NCBI GenBank assembly: GCA_041392475.1
Contig: JAWKLZ010000001.1
Span: 186,001 to 250,000, forward strand
Direction of reading: 5' to 3'
Length of the DNA: 64,000 nt
From: Chitinophagales bacterium
GTDB taxonomy: Bacteria; Bacteroidota; Bacteroidia; Chitinophagales; UBA2359
Positions 43,794-52,556 of the stretch are shown piece after piece. Positions within the stretch are counted from its first letter, which is position 1; each line of letters starts with the position of its first letter. Both the position numbers and the translations under genes were made by a program. The notes under the pieces were generated by a model that ran no database searches, had not been told where the DNA came from, and was given only the letters and a program-made list of their open reading frames with translations.

Positions 43794-45188
43794 CTAATTC
43801 ACCTTCTCTAACTCAAATAATGAGTTGTATTTCAATATGTTGACATATTTGTTTTCCAGATAGTCAGTAGGTGAAAAACTTTGGTTGTATTGATTGGAGG
43901 AAGCTCCATTGAAATAGAAGTTGTTGAAAGTTCCTTTTATTTCACTTTTATCCAGTTTACCTTCGATTCTTTCACCGTATTTGTGGTAATTGCGGGCGAA
44001 GTAAGTAATCAAATCGTAACCTGTATTTGCGTTGTTGGAAGGATGGGTTTTGAAAGTATTGAGGTAATCTTCCCTAAATTTTTGGTGACTCAATTCATTG
44101 GAATTGTACCAGAAAGGTACGGTAATGTGAAAATTGAGGTTTGCCAAATAATCCAATTGCAGAGTGCTCATTTTCATCCAGTTGGGCATTCCAAAAACAG
44201 TAATTCGATAGCGACTCTTGAGCATATTTAGTTTGCGGAGTAAATCGTTGATAAACAATTCATCAAAAGAAGTCACCACAATCACATTCTCTTTGTTGGG
44301 TGATAAATGTGCTTCAATGCTTGTTTCGGAATCTTCAATCGAACTAACTACCTGTGTGACATCCACATAGCCATATTTTTCTCTATTGGCAGCATTGACA
44401 GTTGCAAATCGGTAAAACAGGCTCGCTAAATTGGTTTCATTGGGTTTTGAAGTGCTCAATGCCAATATATTGCGGTTTGGATAAGTATTCACAATGTAGT
44501 CAAACATGGCGGCACATTGTGTTTCTATCGTTGGGGTAGCCATCAAATAATAAGGATTATTGGTCGTTATTTTGTCGGAAGGAGAAAGCGGAGAAACTGC
44601 ATAAATCCGATTTTGCTTGGCAAATTTGGCAACTTCGGTGAGTTGTTTGTTGTAAATAGGGCCAATTATCAAATCACTTGCCTTCATTTCGGGTTTCGCC
44701 AAAATGTTATTTACCTCAAAGGGGCTATTTTGAGTGTCATATACCTGAACATTTAACGAAATTCCCTCGTTCTTCAAGTGTTCCAAACCTATTTTGATGC
44801 CTTCATAAAACTCTGCTGACAAGTTGGTTTTTCTGGGAATAGAATCCATGCTGTCCATTGTCGGATTGTATTCATTGAGTTGAAAAGGCAACATTATCGC
44901 AATATTTGGAGCATAAGGCCGAGCTTCAACATCGGGAATCTCATTCAGTCCAGAATTTTTATCTGTCGGAATGATAATTATTGTAGAACCATTATTGGTT
45001 GATTCTGAATCAGTTTTTACCTTCGTTGGAGGAGGAATAGGTTTTGGAGTAATATCTATCGGCAATTCATTGTTCGTATTGGTATTTGTTTGAGTACCTT
45101 GCGTCTTTTTTGCGCCACTGCCGCAAGCACCTATTAGGAGGCAGATACATAATAGGCAGATACATAAATGGATTTGGTTTCTGAACAT
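43794..45188 (-). CDS. PBP1-fold lipoprotein (Leu-binding-protein/LpoA-like)
   Basis: 464 residues. Lipoprotein signal with Cys22 (LIGAC). A Thr/Asn/Pro-rich linker (~25-95) precedes a type-1 periplasmic-binding fold: IAIMLPFQLNEYNP, SAEFYEGIKIGLEHLKNEGI, DLIIGPIYNKQLTEVAKFA (~175-193) and YAVSPLSPSD. The arrangement resembles LpoA-like and Leu/Ile/Val-binding lipoproteins. It lacks permease neighbours. It lies divergent from the D-Ala-D-Ala ligase fusion, so a role in cell-wall control is possible, but this is inference only. Confidence 0.8.
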   Translation of the reverse strand: MFRNQIHLCICLLCICLLIGACGSGAKKTQGTQTNTNTNNELPIDITPKPIPPPTKVKTDSESTNNGSTIIIIPTDKNSGLNEIPDVEARPYAPNIAIMLPFQLNEYNPTMDSMDSIPRKTNLSAEFYEGIKIGLEHLKNEGISLNVQVYDTQNSPFEVNNILAKPEMKASDLIIGPIYNKQLTEVAKFAKQNRIYAVSPLSPSDKITTNNPYYLMATPTIETQCAAMFDYIVNTYPNRNILALSTSKPNETNLASLFYRFATVNAANREKYGYVDVTQVVSSIEDSETSIEAHLSPNKENVIVVTSFDELFINDLLRKLNMLKSRYRITVFGMPNWMKMSTLQLDYLANLNFHITVPFWYNSNELSHQKFREDYLNTFKTHPSNNANTGYDLITYFARNYHKYGERIEGKLDKSEIKGTFNNFYFNGASSNQYNQSFSPTDYLENKYVNILKYNSLFELEKVN

Positions 45189-45239
45189 GGAAAATCAACA
45201 TTAAGATGAAAATGAAAATCAAATTTTGACAGATTGTTC

Positions 45240-45273
45240 AGACTTCTAAAATTTTTCAAGATTTCAGAAGTCT
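45240..45273. repeat. Hairpin in the divergent promoter region of the ligase fusion
   Basis: AGACTTCT (45240-45247) and AGAAGTCT (45266-45273) form a perfect 8-base inverted repeat without a T-run, in the region between the PBP1-fold lipoprotein and the ligase gene. It may be an operator or RNA hairpin; the function is unknown. Confidence 0.3.
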
Positions 45274-45352
45274 CATTGAGCGGCTTTCAGCTTTTAGACC
45301 AAAACAATTTGGACAAAGTTAAATAAACAATTCTCAATTCTCAATAAAGGCT

Positions 45353-45360
45353 TATTTTTG
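45353..45360 (+). promoter_or_regulatory. -7 box (TATTTTTG) very close to the ligase start
   Basis: TATTTTTG ends only 6 bases before the ATG at 45367, so the transcript would begin at or about the start codon (leaderless or nearly so). No clear -33 TTTG was found, so this is moderate evidence. Confidence 0.45.
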
Positions 45361-45366
45361 CACACT

Positions 45367-48093
45367 ATGAAAGTTGGTATTTTATTCGGTGGTCGGTCTC
45401 GTGAACGAGAAATATCCTTTGCAGGAGGTAGAACGGTCTATGACAATCTTGATAAAAGTTTGTTTACAGCGGTTCCCATATTTGTGGACAGTTTTGGTAA
45501 TTTTACCTTGCTGGATTGGCAATATGTGTATAAAGGCAGTGTGCGTGATTTTTATCCACCTGCCGAGTTTTTGCCTTCATCACCCAATGTATTCCAAATT
45601 TATGCAGAAAGTTTGGAGCTGACTACCAAAGAACAACAAATCGAACTCCTCCAAAAAATAGGGAAACCTATTGCAACTTCCGAACTCCCAAAGTACATTG
45701 ATTTTGCTTTTTTGACACTGCATGGAGCTTATGGAGAAGATGGTAGTATTCAGGGTTTGTTACAATATTTGGACATTCCTTACACTGCTTCGGGGATTTT
45801 GCCTTCTGCAATTGGTATGAACAAAGTCTTTCAAAAACGCATGATGCAAGGTGGCGGTTTTGAAGGGCCTGTTTTTTGGAATGTCAAAAAGGAAAAATGG
45901 CTGCAATTGGCTGCAAATCAGGAGGCAGCGAAATCTTATTTTGAAGAAATCAAGGCGAAGGTTGGCTTTCCAATGGTCATAAAGGCCGCAAATCAAGGTT
46001 CTTCAATTGGTGCCATGATTTTGACGGAAAATAATTGGCAAACTTTTGCAGAAAATTTGAATAGGGCTTTCTTTCTCGAAGATATGACGCATAGCCGATG
46101 GACTGCAATGGGCAAAGAAGCTCAAATTGATTTTGTCCGCAATTTGGTCGACATTCGGAGTGGCTTGGGTTTGCCATTGCAGGTAAACATTGCAGGTGAA
46201 AAAACAAACCCTTCAACGATATTTCACCCCGAAAAACTCCTCTCTTTCCTTCAAAATCATTTCAATGGTAGTGCCGCAACTTTGCGGCTTGCTGCGTATG
46301 ACACAGAAAAAGAGGTGATTATCGAGGAATTTTTGAAAGGAAAAGAGTTTTCTTGTATTGTATTGAAGGACGAAAAAGGAGAATTATTGGCTCTGCCGCC
46401 TACCGAGATTCGCACAGGTCACAATATATATGATTACCGCTCCAAATACTTGCCAGGAATGTCCCGAAAGGTGACACCAATTGAATTGGAAGATGCTGCC
46501 ATTGAAGCGATTCGAAGCAAATGCAAGCGATTGTTTGATTTTTTCCAGTTTCACACGTATGCACGTATTGACGGATTTTACACCGAAAAAGGTGAGATTT
46601 TCCTCAACGACCCCAATACAACATCAGGAATGTTGCCGAGTTCTTTTTTCTTTCATCAAGCGGCAGAAATCGGCTTAAATCCCTCACAGTTTTTGACTTA
46701 TATCATTCGTTCTTCGCTGCAAGAACGAATGGAAGATATTCCTAATAATTTCGGTTTTGCTGACCTATTGCCTCAATTGGATGCTAAAATAGTTTCCCTT
46801 CAATCGCAGAAGAAATTGAAGAAAAGGGTAGGTGTTGTTTTGGGCGGTTACTCGACTGAGCGTCACATTTCGGTAGAAAGTGGGCGCAATATTTACGAAA
46901 AATTGGCTTCATCGGAGAAGTATTTACCGATTCCCATTTTTCTGACAGGTAATGATGAACACTACGAACTGTACGAAATTCCCATTAACATTTTGCTGAA
47001 AGACAATGCTGATGATATCAAAGACAAAATTGACCACTTCAAAAAGCATCCCATAGTCGAACAAATAAAAGAGGAGGCTGGTGACATTATCCAAAAATAT
47101 ACTTCTGGTGAGGTAGTGAATGAACCGCAGGCAATTAGCGTTGCAACTTTGGCAGAAAAAGTGGATATTGTATTCATAGCTTTGCACGGAAGACCTGGGG
47201 AAGATGGTCATTTGCAGTCGGATTTGGAGAAATACAATCTACCCTATAATGGTTCTGGTGTGACGAGTTCGAATAGGACGATTGACAAATATGCTACAAA
47301 TCAACTCTTGAAAAAGCATGGTGTGTATGTAGCAGACCAGTTGTTGGTGCGCTTAGATGATTGGATGAAGAATCAGGAAGAAACAATAGATGACATCGGC
47401 CAAACGTTTAAATATCCGTTGATTGCCAAGCCTTCAGACGATGGTTGTAGTTCGGCAGTAAAAAAGATTCGGACGAGAGAAGAATTGAAGGCGTATCTTC
47501 AGTTGATGTTTCGAGCGGAGGAGAATTTTGATAGATTGGGGGCAGTTGGAAAAGTTTTACATTTGCAGCCCAATGAAGAGTTTCCCCAAAAAGCACATTG
47601 TTTGATTGAAGAATTGATTGAGCAGAAAGATGCCGTGCATTTTTTGGAAGTGACAGGTGGATTGTTGACCCATTTTGAAGAAGGTAAGATTCGCTATGAA
47701 ATGTTTGAACCTTCTGAAACCTTGGCAAGTGAGGATATTTTGTCATTGGAGGAGAAATTTTTGGCGGGACATGGACAGAACATTACGCCTGCTCGATACG
47801 ATAAAAATCCTACAAGAAGGGATGAAATTGCAGCGAAGGTGAAAGCTGATTTGCAGAAAGTTGCAGAAATATTGGAGGTGGAAGGATACGCTCGTATTGA
47901 TGCTTTCGTTAAAGTATTGAAGAATGGCGAGGTGCAGACGTATGTGATTGAAGTGAACTCGCTGCCTGGCATGACACCTGCTACGGCTATTTTTCATCAA
48001 TGTGCATTGAATGGTTATACGCCTTATGCATTTATTGATGCGATTTTGGAATATGGGTTTGTGAAAAGGAGTGTTGAAGTGTTGGAGTGTTAA
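45367..48093 (+). CDS. ddl: Double-length D-Ala-D-Ala ligase (two fused ATP-grasp ligase modules)
   Basis: 908 residues, about two and a half times the usual Ddl (~310-370). The first module (1-~470) has GGRSREREISF, LHGAYGEDGSIQGLL, ATP-grasp FPMVIKAANQGSSIG, YDYRSKY, and a metal site reading FLNDPNTTSGM rather than EVNTxPGMT. The second (~485-908) has GGYSTERHISV, LHGRPGEDGHLQ, PLIAKPSDDGCSS, an EKFLAGHGQNITP loop in place of YxxKY, and a canonical EVNSLPGMTP. Ddl joins two D-Ala for peptidoglycan. The ATG at 45367 is preferred over an upstream TTG. It is followed by a PASTA protein. Confidence 0.9.
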   Translation: MKVGILFGGRSREREISFAGGRTVYDNLDKSLFTAVPIFVDSFGNFTLLDWQYVYKGSVRDFYPPAEFLPSSPNVFQIYAESLELTTKEQQIELLQKIGKPIATSELPKYIDFAFLTLHGAYGEDGSIQGLLQYLDIPYTASGILPSAIGMNKVFQKRMMQGGGFEGPVFWNVKKEKWLQLAANQEAAKSYFEEIKAKVGFPMVIKAANQGSSIGAMILTENNWQTFAENLNRAFFLEDMTHSRWTAMGKEAQIDFVRNLVDIRSGLGLPLQVNIAGEKTNPSTIFHPEKLLSFLQNHFNGSAATLRLAAYDTEKEVIIEEFLKGKEFSCIVLKDEKGELLALPPTEIRTGHNIYDYRSKYLPGMSRKVTPIELEDAAIEAIRSKCKRLFDFFQFHTYARIDGFYTEKGEIFLNDPNTTSGMLPSSFFFHQAAEIGLNPSQFLTYIIRSSLQERMEDIPNNFGFADLLPQLDAKIVSLQSQKKLKKRVGVVLGGYSTERHISVESGRNIYEKLASSEKYLPIPIFLTGNDEHYELYEIPINILLKDNADDIKDKIDHFKKHPIVEQIKEEAGDIIQKYTSGEVVNEPQAISVATLAEKVDIVFIALHGRPGEDGHLQSDLEKYNLPYNGSGVTSSNRTIDKYATNQLLKKHGVYVADQLLVRLDDWMKNQEETIDDIGQTFKYPLIAKPSDDGCSSAVKKIRTREELKAYLQLMFRAEENFDRLGAVGKVLHLQPNEEFPQKAHCLIEELIEQKDAVHFLEVTGGLLTHFEEGKIRYEMFEPSETLASEDILSLEEKFLAGHGQNITPARYDKNPTRRDEIAAKVKADLQKVAEILEVEGYARIDAFVKVLKNGEVQTYVIEVNSLPGMTPATAIFHQCALNGYTPYAFIDAILEYGFVKRSVEVLEC

Positions 48094-48471
48094 TGTGTTG
48101 GAGTATGGATGTTTTTGTGTGTTATAATAAGTATTAGACTTTGGACGAAACATTAAAGACATAAGAAAAAAAGTTTTAAATCATTGACAGCAAAAGAATT
48201 TAATGAAATTTTATTGGGAATGCAATTTGCTCATAACCAAATATTTAATTCTTTTGTCTTTCTGCTTATGTCCTTCGTCCAAAGTCCAAATTAAGTAGGA
48301 ATACTTGAAAAAAAAATATTTTTTGGATACAAAAAAACACTTCATTTTGAAATTGTCGAAACTAAAAACAGGATGCCAAGGGATGACAAAAAGACTCTAA
48401 AACATTATCAAACATAAACACAAAGAAAACACCAACACATTAATACAATCCAGACATTAATACAAAAAAAT
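48094..48471. other. Gap of ~380 bases with repeat element B
   Basis: No credible gene. It contains inverted-repeat element B (48132-48294). The remainder is AT-rich and would contain the promoter of the PASTA protein; no perfect TAnnTTTG box was recognised. Confidence 0.6.
48132..48294. repeat. MITE-like inverted-repeat element, copy B
   Basis: About 163 bases. Left end ATTAGACTTTGGACGAAAC (48133-48151); the right end read in reverse is TTAATTTGGACTTTGGACGAAG (48294-48273). The right half matches, in inverted orientation, the left half of element A (1659-1716), including the ATATTTGGTTATGAG segment. No coding capacity. Confidence 0.65.
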
Positions 48472-49323
48472 ATGGCAACTATTTTAGGTAATTCACTTTG
48501 GAAGCATTTGATTGCTATTGGTTTAGCGAGTGTGATAGCGGTATGGCTCATTTTTTGGGGCATGGGAATCTATACGAATCATGGAGAGAGTATTACCGTT
48601 CCTGATTTGCGAGAAATGACATTGGAGCAAGTGAAAAGACATCTGAAAACAAAAGATTTGCGTTATACCATTTTAGATTCTACTTATATCAGAGGGAAAC
48701 TGCCCGAAACGGTCATCGAACAAGATCCAAAACCGGGAGCAAAGGTGAAAGAGAATCGCCGTATTTATTTGACTATCAACTCTAAAACTCCTCCAATAGT
48801 AGAGATTCCAAATATCATTCAAGCTTCACTGCGTCATGCCGAAAAGCAACTGCAAAGTGTGGGTTTGGAAGTAGGTGAATTGGAGTATGTGCCGTATAAG
48901 TACAAAAATTTGGTGCTGAAAATTAAGTTAAATGGTGCAGAAATTGAGCCTCAAACGAAAGTAGAAAAAGGGAGTGCCATTACCTTGGTTTTGGGGAATG
49001 GATTGGGGAATACCCGAATTCCTGTGCCTACTCTGGTGGGCTTGTCCTTTTTGGAGGCACGAATTGCCATTCAAGGGATGTCGCTGACCGTTGGAGCAGT
49101 GGTGAGAGAGGATGATGTGCGAGAAACGGATTCGGATAGGGCGATTGTTTACCGCCAAATTCCTGCTCCTGGAGATGGTACAGAAATCACAATTGGTGAG
49201 CCTGTGGATTTATTTTTACGTTCACCGTATAGCCAGCCTCGTGAAACGGAAATAATTCCTGAATATGAAGAAGAAGTGGGTGATTCGGTCGAAGTAAATC
49301 CTTTGGATGGCCCTGATAATTAG
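48472..49323 (+). CDS. PASTA-domain membrane protein
   Basis: 283 residues. One N-terminal transmembrane helix (~10-32, HLIAIGLASVIAVWLIFWGM) leaves the rest outside. Three PASTA domains follow: ~38-103 (ITVPDLREMTLEQVKRHL, IEQDPKPGAKVKENR), ~107-177 and ~182-250 (IPVPTLVGLSFLEARIAI). The C-terminal ~30 residues are acidic. PASTA domains bind peptidoglycan stems or beta-lactams, usually on kinases or PBPs; here there is no enzyme domain. Closeness to the Ddl fusion supports a cell-wall role, and a Ddl-PASTA pairing is seen in other Bacteroidota (from memory). Confidence 0.9.
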   Translation: MATILGNSLWKHLIAIGLASVIAVWLIFWGMGIYTNHGESITVPDLREMTLEQVKRHLKTKDLRYTILDSTYIRGKLPETVIEQDPKPGAKVKENRRIYLTINSKTPPIVEIPNIIQASLRHAEKQLQSVGLEVGELEYVPYKYKNLVLKIKLNGAEIEPQTKVEKGSAITLVLGNGLGNTRIPVPTLVGLSFLEARIAIQGMSLTVGAVVREDDVRETDSDRAIVYRQIPAPGDGTEITIGEPVDLFLRSPYSQPRETEIIPEYEEEVGDSVEVNPLDGPDN

Positions 49324-49552
49324 TGAGTAGCGATTGGATGATTAGTAATTGGTGAATTAATTGAAAATCATTGATATAAATAAATAAAAATTTCAAAAAC
49401 CTTAGTCGTTTAAATAAAAAATTTAAATGAACCATTTTTGTATCCAACTGCTTCAATTCATTCGTATTGAAAAACCAATCAACTAATATTAATAATCGAA
49501 TGAGTACAAAATATCATTCGATGAATAGCAAAAAACAGCAAAGTATTTTTTT

Positions 49553-52141
49553 ATGATAAAGCAACTATTGATATTTTCCACCATTTTATTGTTTAGCATT
49601 GGCGTTTCTGCACAAGAAAAACTAATGCCTTTACCATTCAACAATAGTTATCCATCAAATAGTCTTGAAAAAGGGTTTCAGTTTGATTACGATTTTGTGT
49701 GTAATCCCGAACAACGAGTGAGTTTGCAGGTAACAGCATTTACGAAACCCGATTGCGGAGCGCAAGACGGCAATGGGTCGGTTACCTTGCGAGTTATCAA
49801 TGGACCTGTTAATAGTGCATATAATTTCACTTATCAAACTGTTAATAACGAAACGGTTACTCAATCTTCAAACAGCAATACCTTTACTTTTTCTAACCTT
49901 TCGGCTGGCCCATACATTTTTACGGTTACTGGAGTTGAGATTGCGGATAAATTAGAATTGTGGTATCCATTGGACAATGTGAATACACAACCTATTCCTG
50001 CTATTCAGGGTAATTTTGTGAAGCGGGATGTTTTTTGTGATAATCTGGGTTCAATTGGTTTTTCATTTGACATTACCGACCGTGCTTTGCCTATTTTTAG
50101 ATGGTTTGATGGGGCGAGAATGGGGACTCTATCTTCTCAAAATTTGCGGGTGGACTTGCCTCCAACATTGTATTATTTCCGAGATACGACCTCCAAAAGT
50201 GAATGTCACGCCTACCGAATATTTGAGATAGGAAGGGAGGCAACGATTGATACACTACCTTTTGTAGAAGATTTTTCGACTTCACTGTTGTATCCAGATT
50301 TGGCTGCTTGGGAAGATGATTTTGTGTTTGTAAACCAGACAATGGCCTATCAACCTTTGTCCATTGGAGTGGCTACCTTTGATGGTTTCAATCAGTTTGG
50401 ACAACCTTATGCACCTATTCCGATTGAAGAAGGCGTTGGTTTGATTGATGGTACTGCCGATGTATTGACGAGCCGTCCTGTGTGCTACAATCGGATGGAT
50501 GAATATGGAATGGTTACATCGGTTTTTGGTACGAATGACAATGAAGTGTTTCTGCGCTTTCAGTACCAGCCACAGGGGCTGGGGGATTATCCGAACAGCC
50601 GAGATAGCTTGAGGTTGGAGTTTTTGGGTGATGATGACAATTGGTACCAAGTTTGGAAGCTGAAAGGTCCTGCCAAAAATGAGCCGTTTTACCCTTTCAA
50701 GCCTGTGAGTGTGGATGTGAAAAACTTAGGTGATAGAACTGCTCTTCGTGTGGAAACGCACCTAGCCGTAAGGGATGATGAGAGTCAACCTTACCGTGAT
50801 AGTTCTTATGTCAAATTAGATACCATTGCAGGGGTGAATTTTATTTTTGATGGTTTTCAGTTTCGCTTTAGCAACAAAGCAACGATTTCTGGCTTCAATG
50901 ACCATTGGAACATAGACTATATTGAGTTTGATACAAAAGCTTTGGGAACTATTGACGACCTTACTCCTATTGGGTCGATTCCTTCTCTGTTGAATGATTA
51001 TCAAGCGATGCCGTGGACACATTTTACTAACAATGTAGAATCATCTTTAAAAGAAAACTTATTCATACCTCTTAGAAATAATAGTACAGTAAATGAGATT
51101 GGAAAAACCGGAAAATTTACTGTGTTAGATGTATGTACAATTGATACATTGTATTCTGTTGAAAATCCTACTGTTGTGCTTTCGTCAAGGATAATTTTAG
51201 AGCCAATAGATGCAGGAGGAACGACTGCCCGTTTGTTTACAAGTATAGATACAGATATTAGTGATAAATTAAATACTGCTTTAGATAGAGATAGTGTAGT
51301 ATTTGAGGTTATCTATCAACTTATTGACGATAAAGATCAGAACCAAGATAACAACCTACTCTATGGCTATCAAAAATTCTTCAATTACTACGCCTATGAT
51401 GATGGAACTGCAGAAGTAGCCTATGGATTGGAAGGTTCGGAGTCTCAGTTGGCGATGGCTTTCAATGTATTGGAAGACGATGTTTTGCAGGCTATTCAAA
51501 TCAATTTTGTCAATATGAACTCCAATGACGAAAAAAATTCACTTTCCCTAATGGTTTGGGATAGCATCGGTGTAGGAAGTAATAAATCCAACTTGATTTA
51601 TTCAGAAGAAATTGATCTCAGTCCACAGTATGTTTCGCAGCGAAATGGTTTTTATACCTATGTTTTAGAAAACCCATTGCCTGTGAGTGCGGGTACAATT
51701 TATATCGGATATGAGCAAGACCTAAAAACGCAACTCAACTTGGGGTTTGACAGAAATCACGATGCAAGTAGTCATACTTTCTTTAATTCAACGAGTATAT
51801 GGACACCTTCAATTTTGAATGGTTCGGTGATGATGCGGCCTGTATTTGGTAAACCTTTCAATGAACAAGATGTCAATGTGGGCATTGAAGAAGAAAACGT
51901 TTTGACCGAAAAAGTGGTGTTGTATCCCAATCCTTCAAATGACCGTATTTATTTCCAAGTGAAAGGTAATCAGTCTATTCAGTGGGTGCATATTTTTGAT
52001 TTTTCGGGTAGGGTCATTGCAGAAGAATACCTCGAAAATGGAGGAGTCGATATTCGAGATTTGCCAAATGGTTTGTATTTGGTGAAAACCTACGATGCCG
52101 ATTTGCAGGAAATGAGTATGCACAAGTTGTTGAAACAGTGA
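49553..52141 (+). CDS. Large T9SS-secreted surface protein
   Basis: 862 residues. Signal peptide 1-~20 (..IGVSAQ). Residues ~48-130 resemble a SprB-type repeat (TKPDCGAQDGNGSVTLRV ... NLSAGPYIFTVTG). A long beta-rich central part is not recognised; it contains repeated Asp-rich loops and YAYDDGTAEVAYGL. A T9SS type-A sorting domain is at ~785-862 (VVLYPNPSNDRIYFQV...NGLYLVKTYD). It is likely a cell-surface protein, perhaps an adhesin, but the ligand is unknown. A rhodanese gene follows in the same direction. Confidence 0.82.
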   Translation: MIKQLLIFSTILLFSIGVSAQEKLMPLPFNNSYPSNSLEKGFQFDYDFVCNPEQRVSLQVTAFTKPDCGAQDGNGSVTLRVINGPVNSAYNFTYQTVNNETVTQSSNSNTFTFSNLSAGPYIFTVTGVEIADKLELWYPLDNVNTQPIPAIQGNFVKRDVFCDNLGSIGFSFDITDRALPIFRWFDGARMGTLSSQNLRVDLPPTLYYFRDTTSKSECHAYRIFEIGREATIDTLPFVEDFSTSLLYPDLAAWEDDFVFVNQTMAYQPLSIGVATFDGFNQFGQPYAPIPIEEGVGLIDGTADVLTSRPVCYNRMDEYGMVTSVFGTNDNEVFLRFQYQPQGLGDYPNSRDSLRLEFLGDDDNWYQVWKLKGPAKNEPFYPFKPVSVDVKNLGDRTALRVETHLAVRDDESQPYRDSSYVKLDTIAGVNFIFDGFQFRFSNKATISGFNDHWNIDYIEFDTKALGTIDDLTPIGSIPSLLNDYQAMPWTHFTNNVESSLKENLFIPLRNNSTVNEIGKTGKFTVLDVCTIDTLYSVENPTVVLSSRIILEPIDAGGTTARLFTSIDTDISDKLNTALDRDSVVFEVIYQLIDDKDQNQDNNLLYGYQKFFNYYAYDDGTAEVAYGLEGSESQLAMAFNVLEDDVLQAIQINFVNMNSNDEKNSLSLMVWDSIGVGSNKSNLIYSEEIDLSPQYVSQRNGFYTYVLENPLPVSAGTIYIGYEQDLKTQLNLGFDRNHDASSHTFFNSTSIWTPSILNGSVMMRPVFGKPFNEQDVNVGIEEENVLTEKVVLYPNPSNDRIYFQVKGNQSIQWVHIFDFSGRVIAEEYLENGGVDIRDLPNGLYLVKTYDADLQEMSMHKLLKQ

Positions 52142-52192
52142 TGTTAGATTAGATATTGAAAAATTGATTTGAATACGAAAAACAAAATATAC

Positions 52193-52495
52193 ATGCAAGA
52201 TATTACTGTTGAAGAGTTAAAAAGCCGAATGGACAAGGAAGAAAACCTTTTTGTGATTGATGTTCGAGAGCCGTATGAGTATGAAGAATACAATATTGGT
52301 GCAGAACTGATTCCTTTGGGTGCCTTGATGAATTCGATTGACGATTTGGAGGATTACAAAAACGAAGAAATCGTAGTGCATTGCCGTTCAGGTGCAAGAA
52401 GTGGACAGGCGAAAGAAATGCTCAAAGCGGTTGGTTTTACCAAAGTTCGCAATTTGTTGGGGGGAATGTTGAAGTGGCAAGAATTGTATGGCTAA
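52193..52495 (+). CDS. Single-domain rhodanese-like protein
   Basis: 100 residues from the ATG at 52193; a TTG-started frame from 52169 adds an unlikely leader. A complete rhodanese fold with FVIDVREPYEYEEYNIG (~20-36) and active-site Cys64 in the loop HCRSGARSG. Such proteins (GlpE/PspE-like) transfer sulfane sulfur, usually to cyanide or thiols. There is no signal peptide, so it is cytoplasmic. A terminator follows. It lies 51 bases after the T9SS gene, and a functional link is not evident. Confidence 0.92.
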   Translation: MQDITVEELKSRMDKEENLFVIDVREPYEYEEYNIGAELIPLGALMNSIDDLEDYKNEEIVVHCRSGARSGQAKEMLKAVGFTKVRNLLGGMLKWQELYG

Positions 52496-52514
52496 TATTT
52501 TTGGTAAGCAGATA

Positions 52515-52550
52515 GGCTTCGGAAGTTTTCAAAAACTTCCGAAGTCTTTG
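52515..52550 (+). terminator. Intrinsic terminator after the rhodanese gene
   Basis: CTTCGGAAGTTTT (52517-52529) pairs with AAAACTTCCGAAG (52532-52544), with a few T after. It is short-looped but strong, and it lies between two convergent genes. Confidence 0.8.
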
Positions 52551-52556
52551 TTTATA

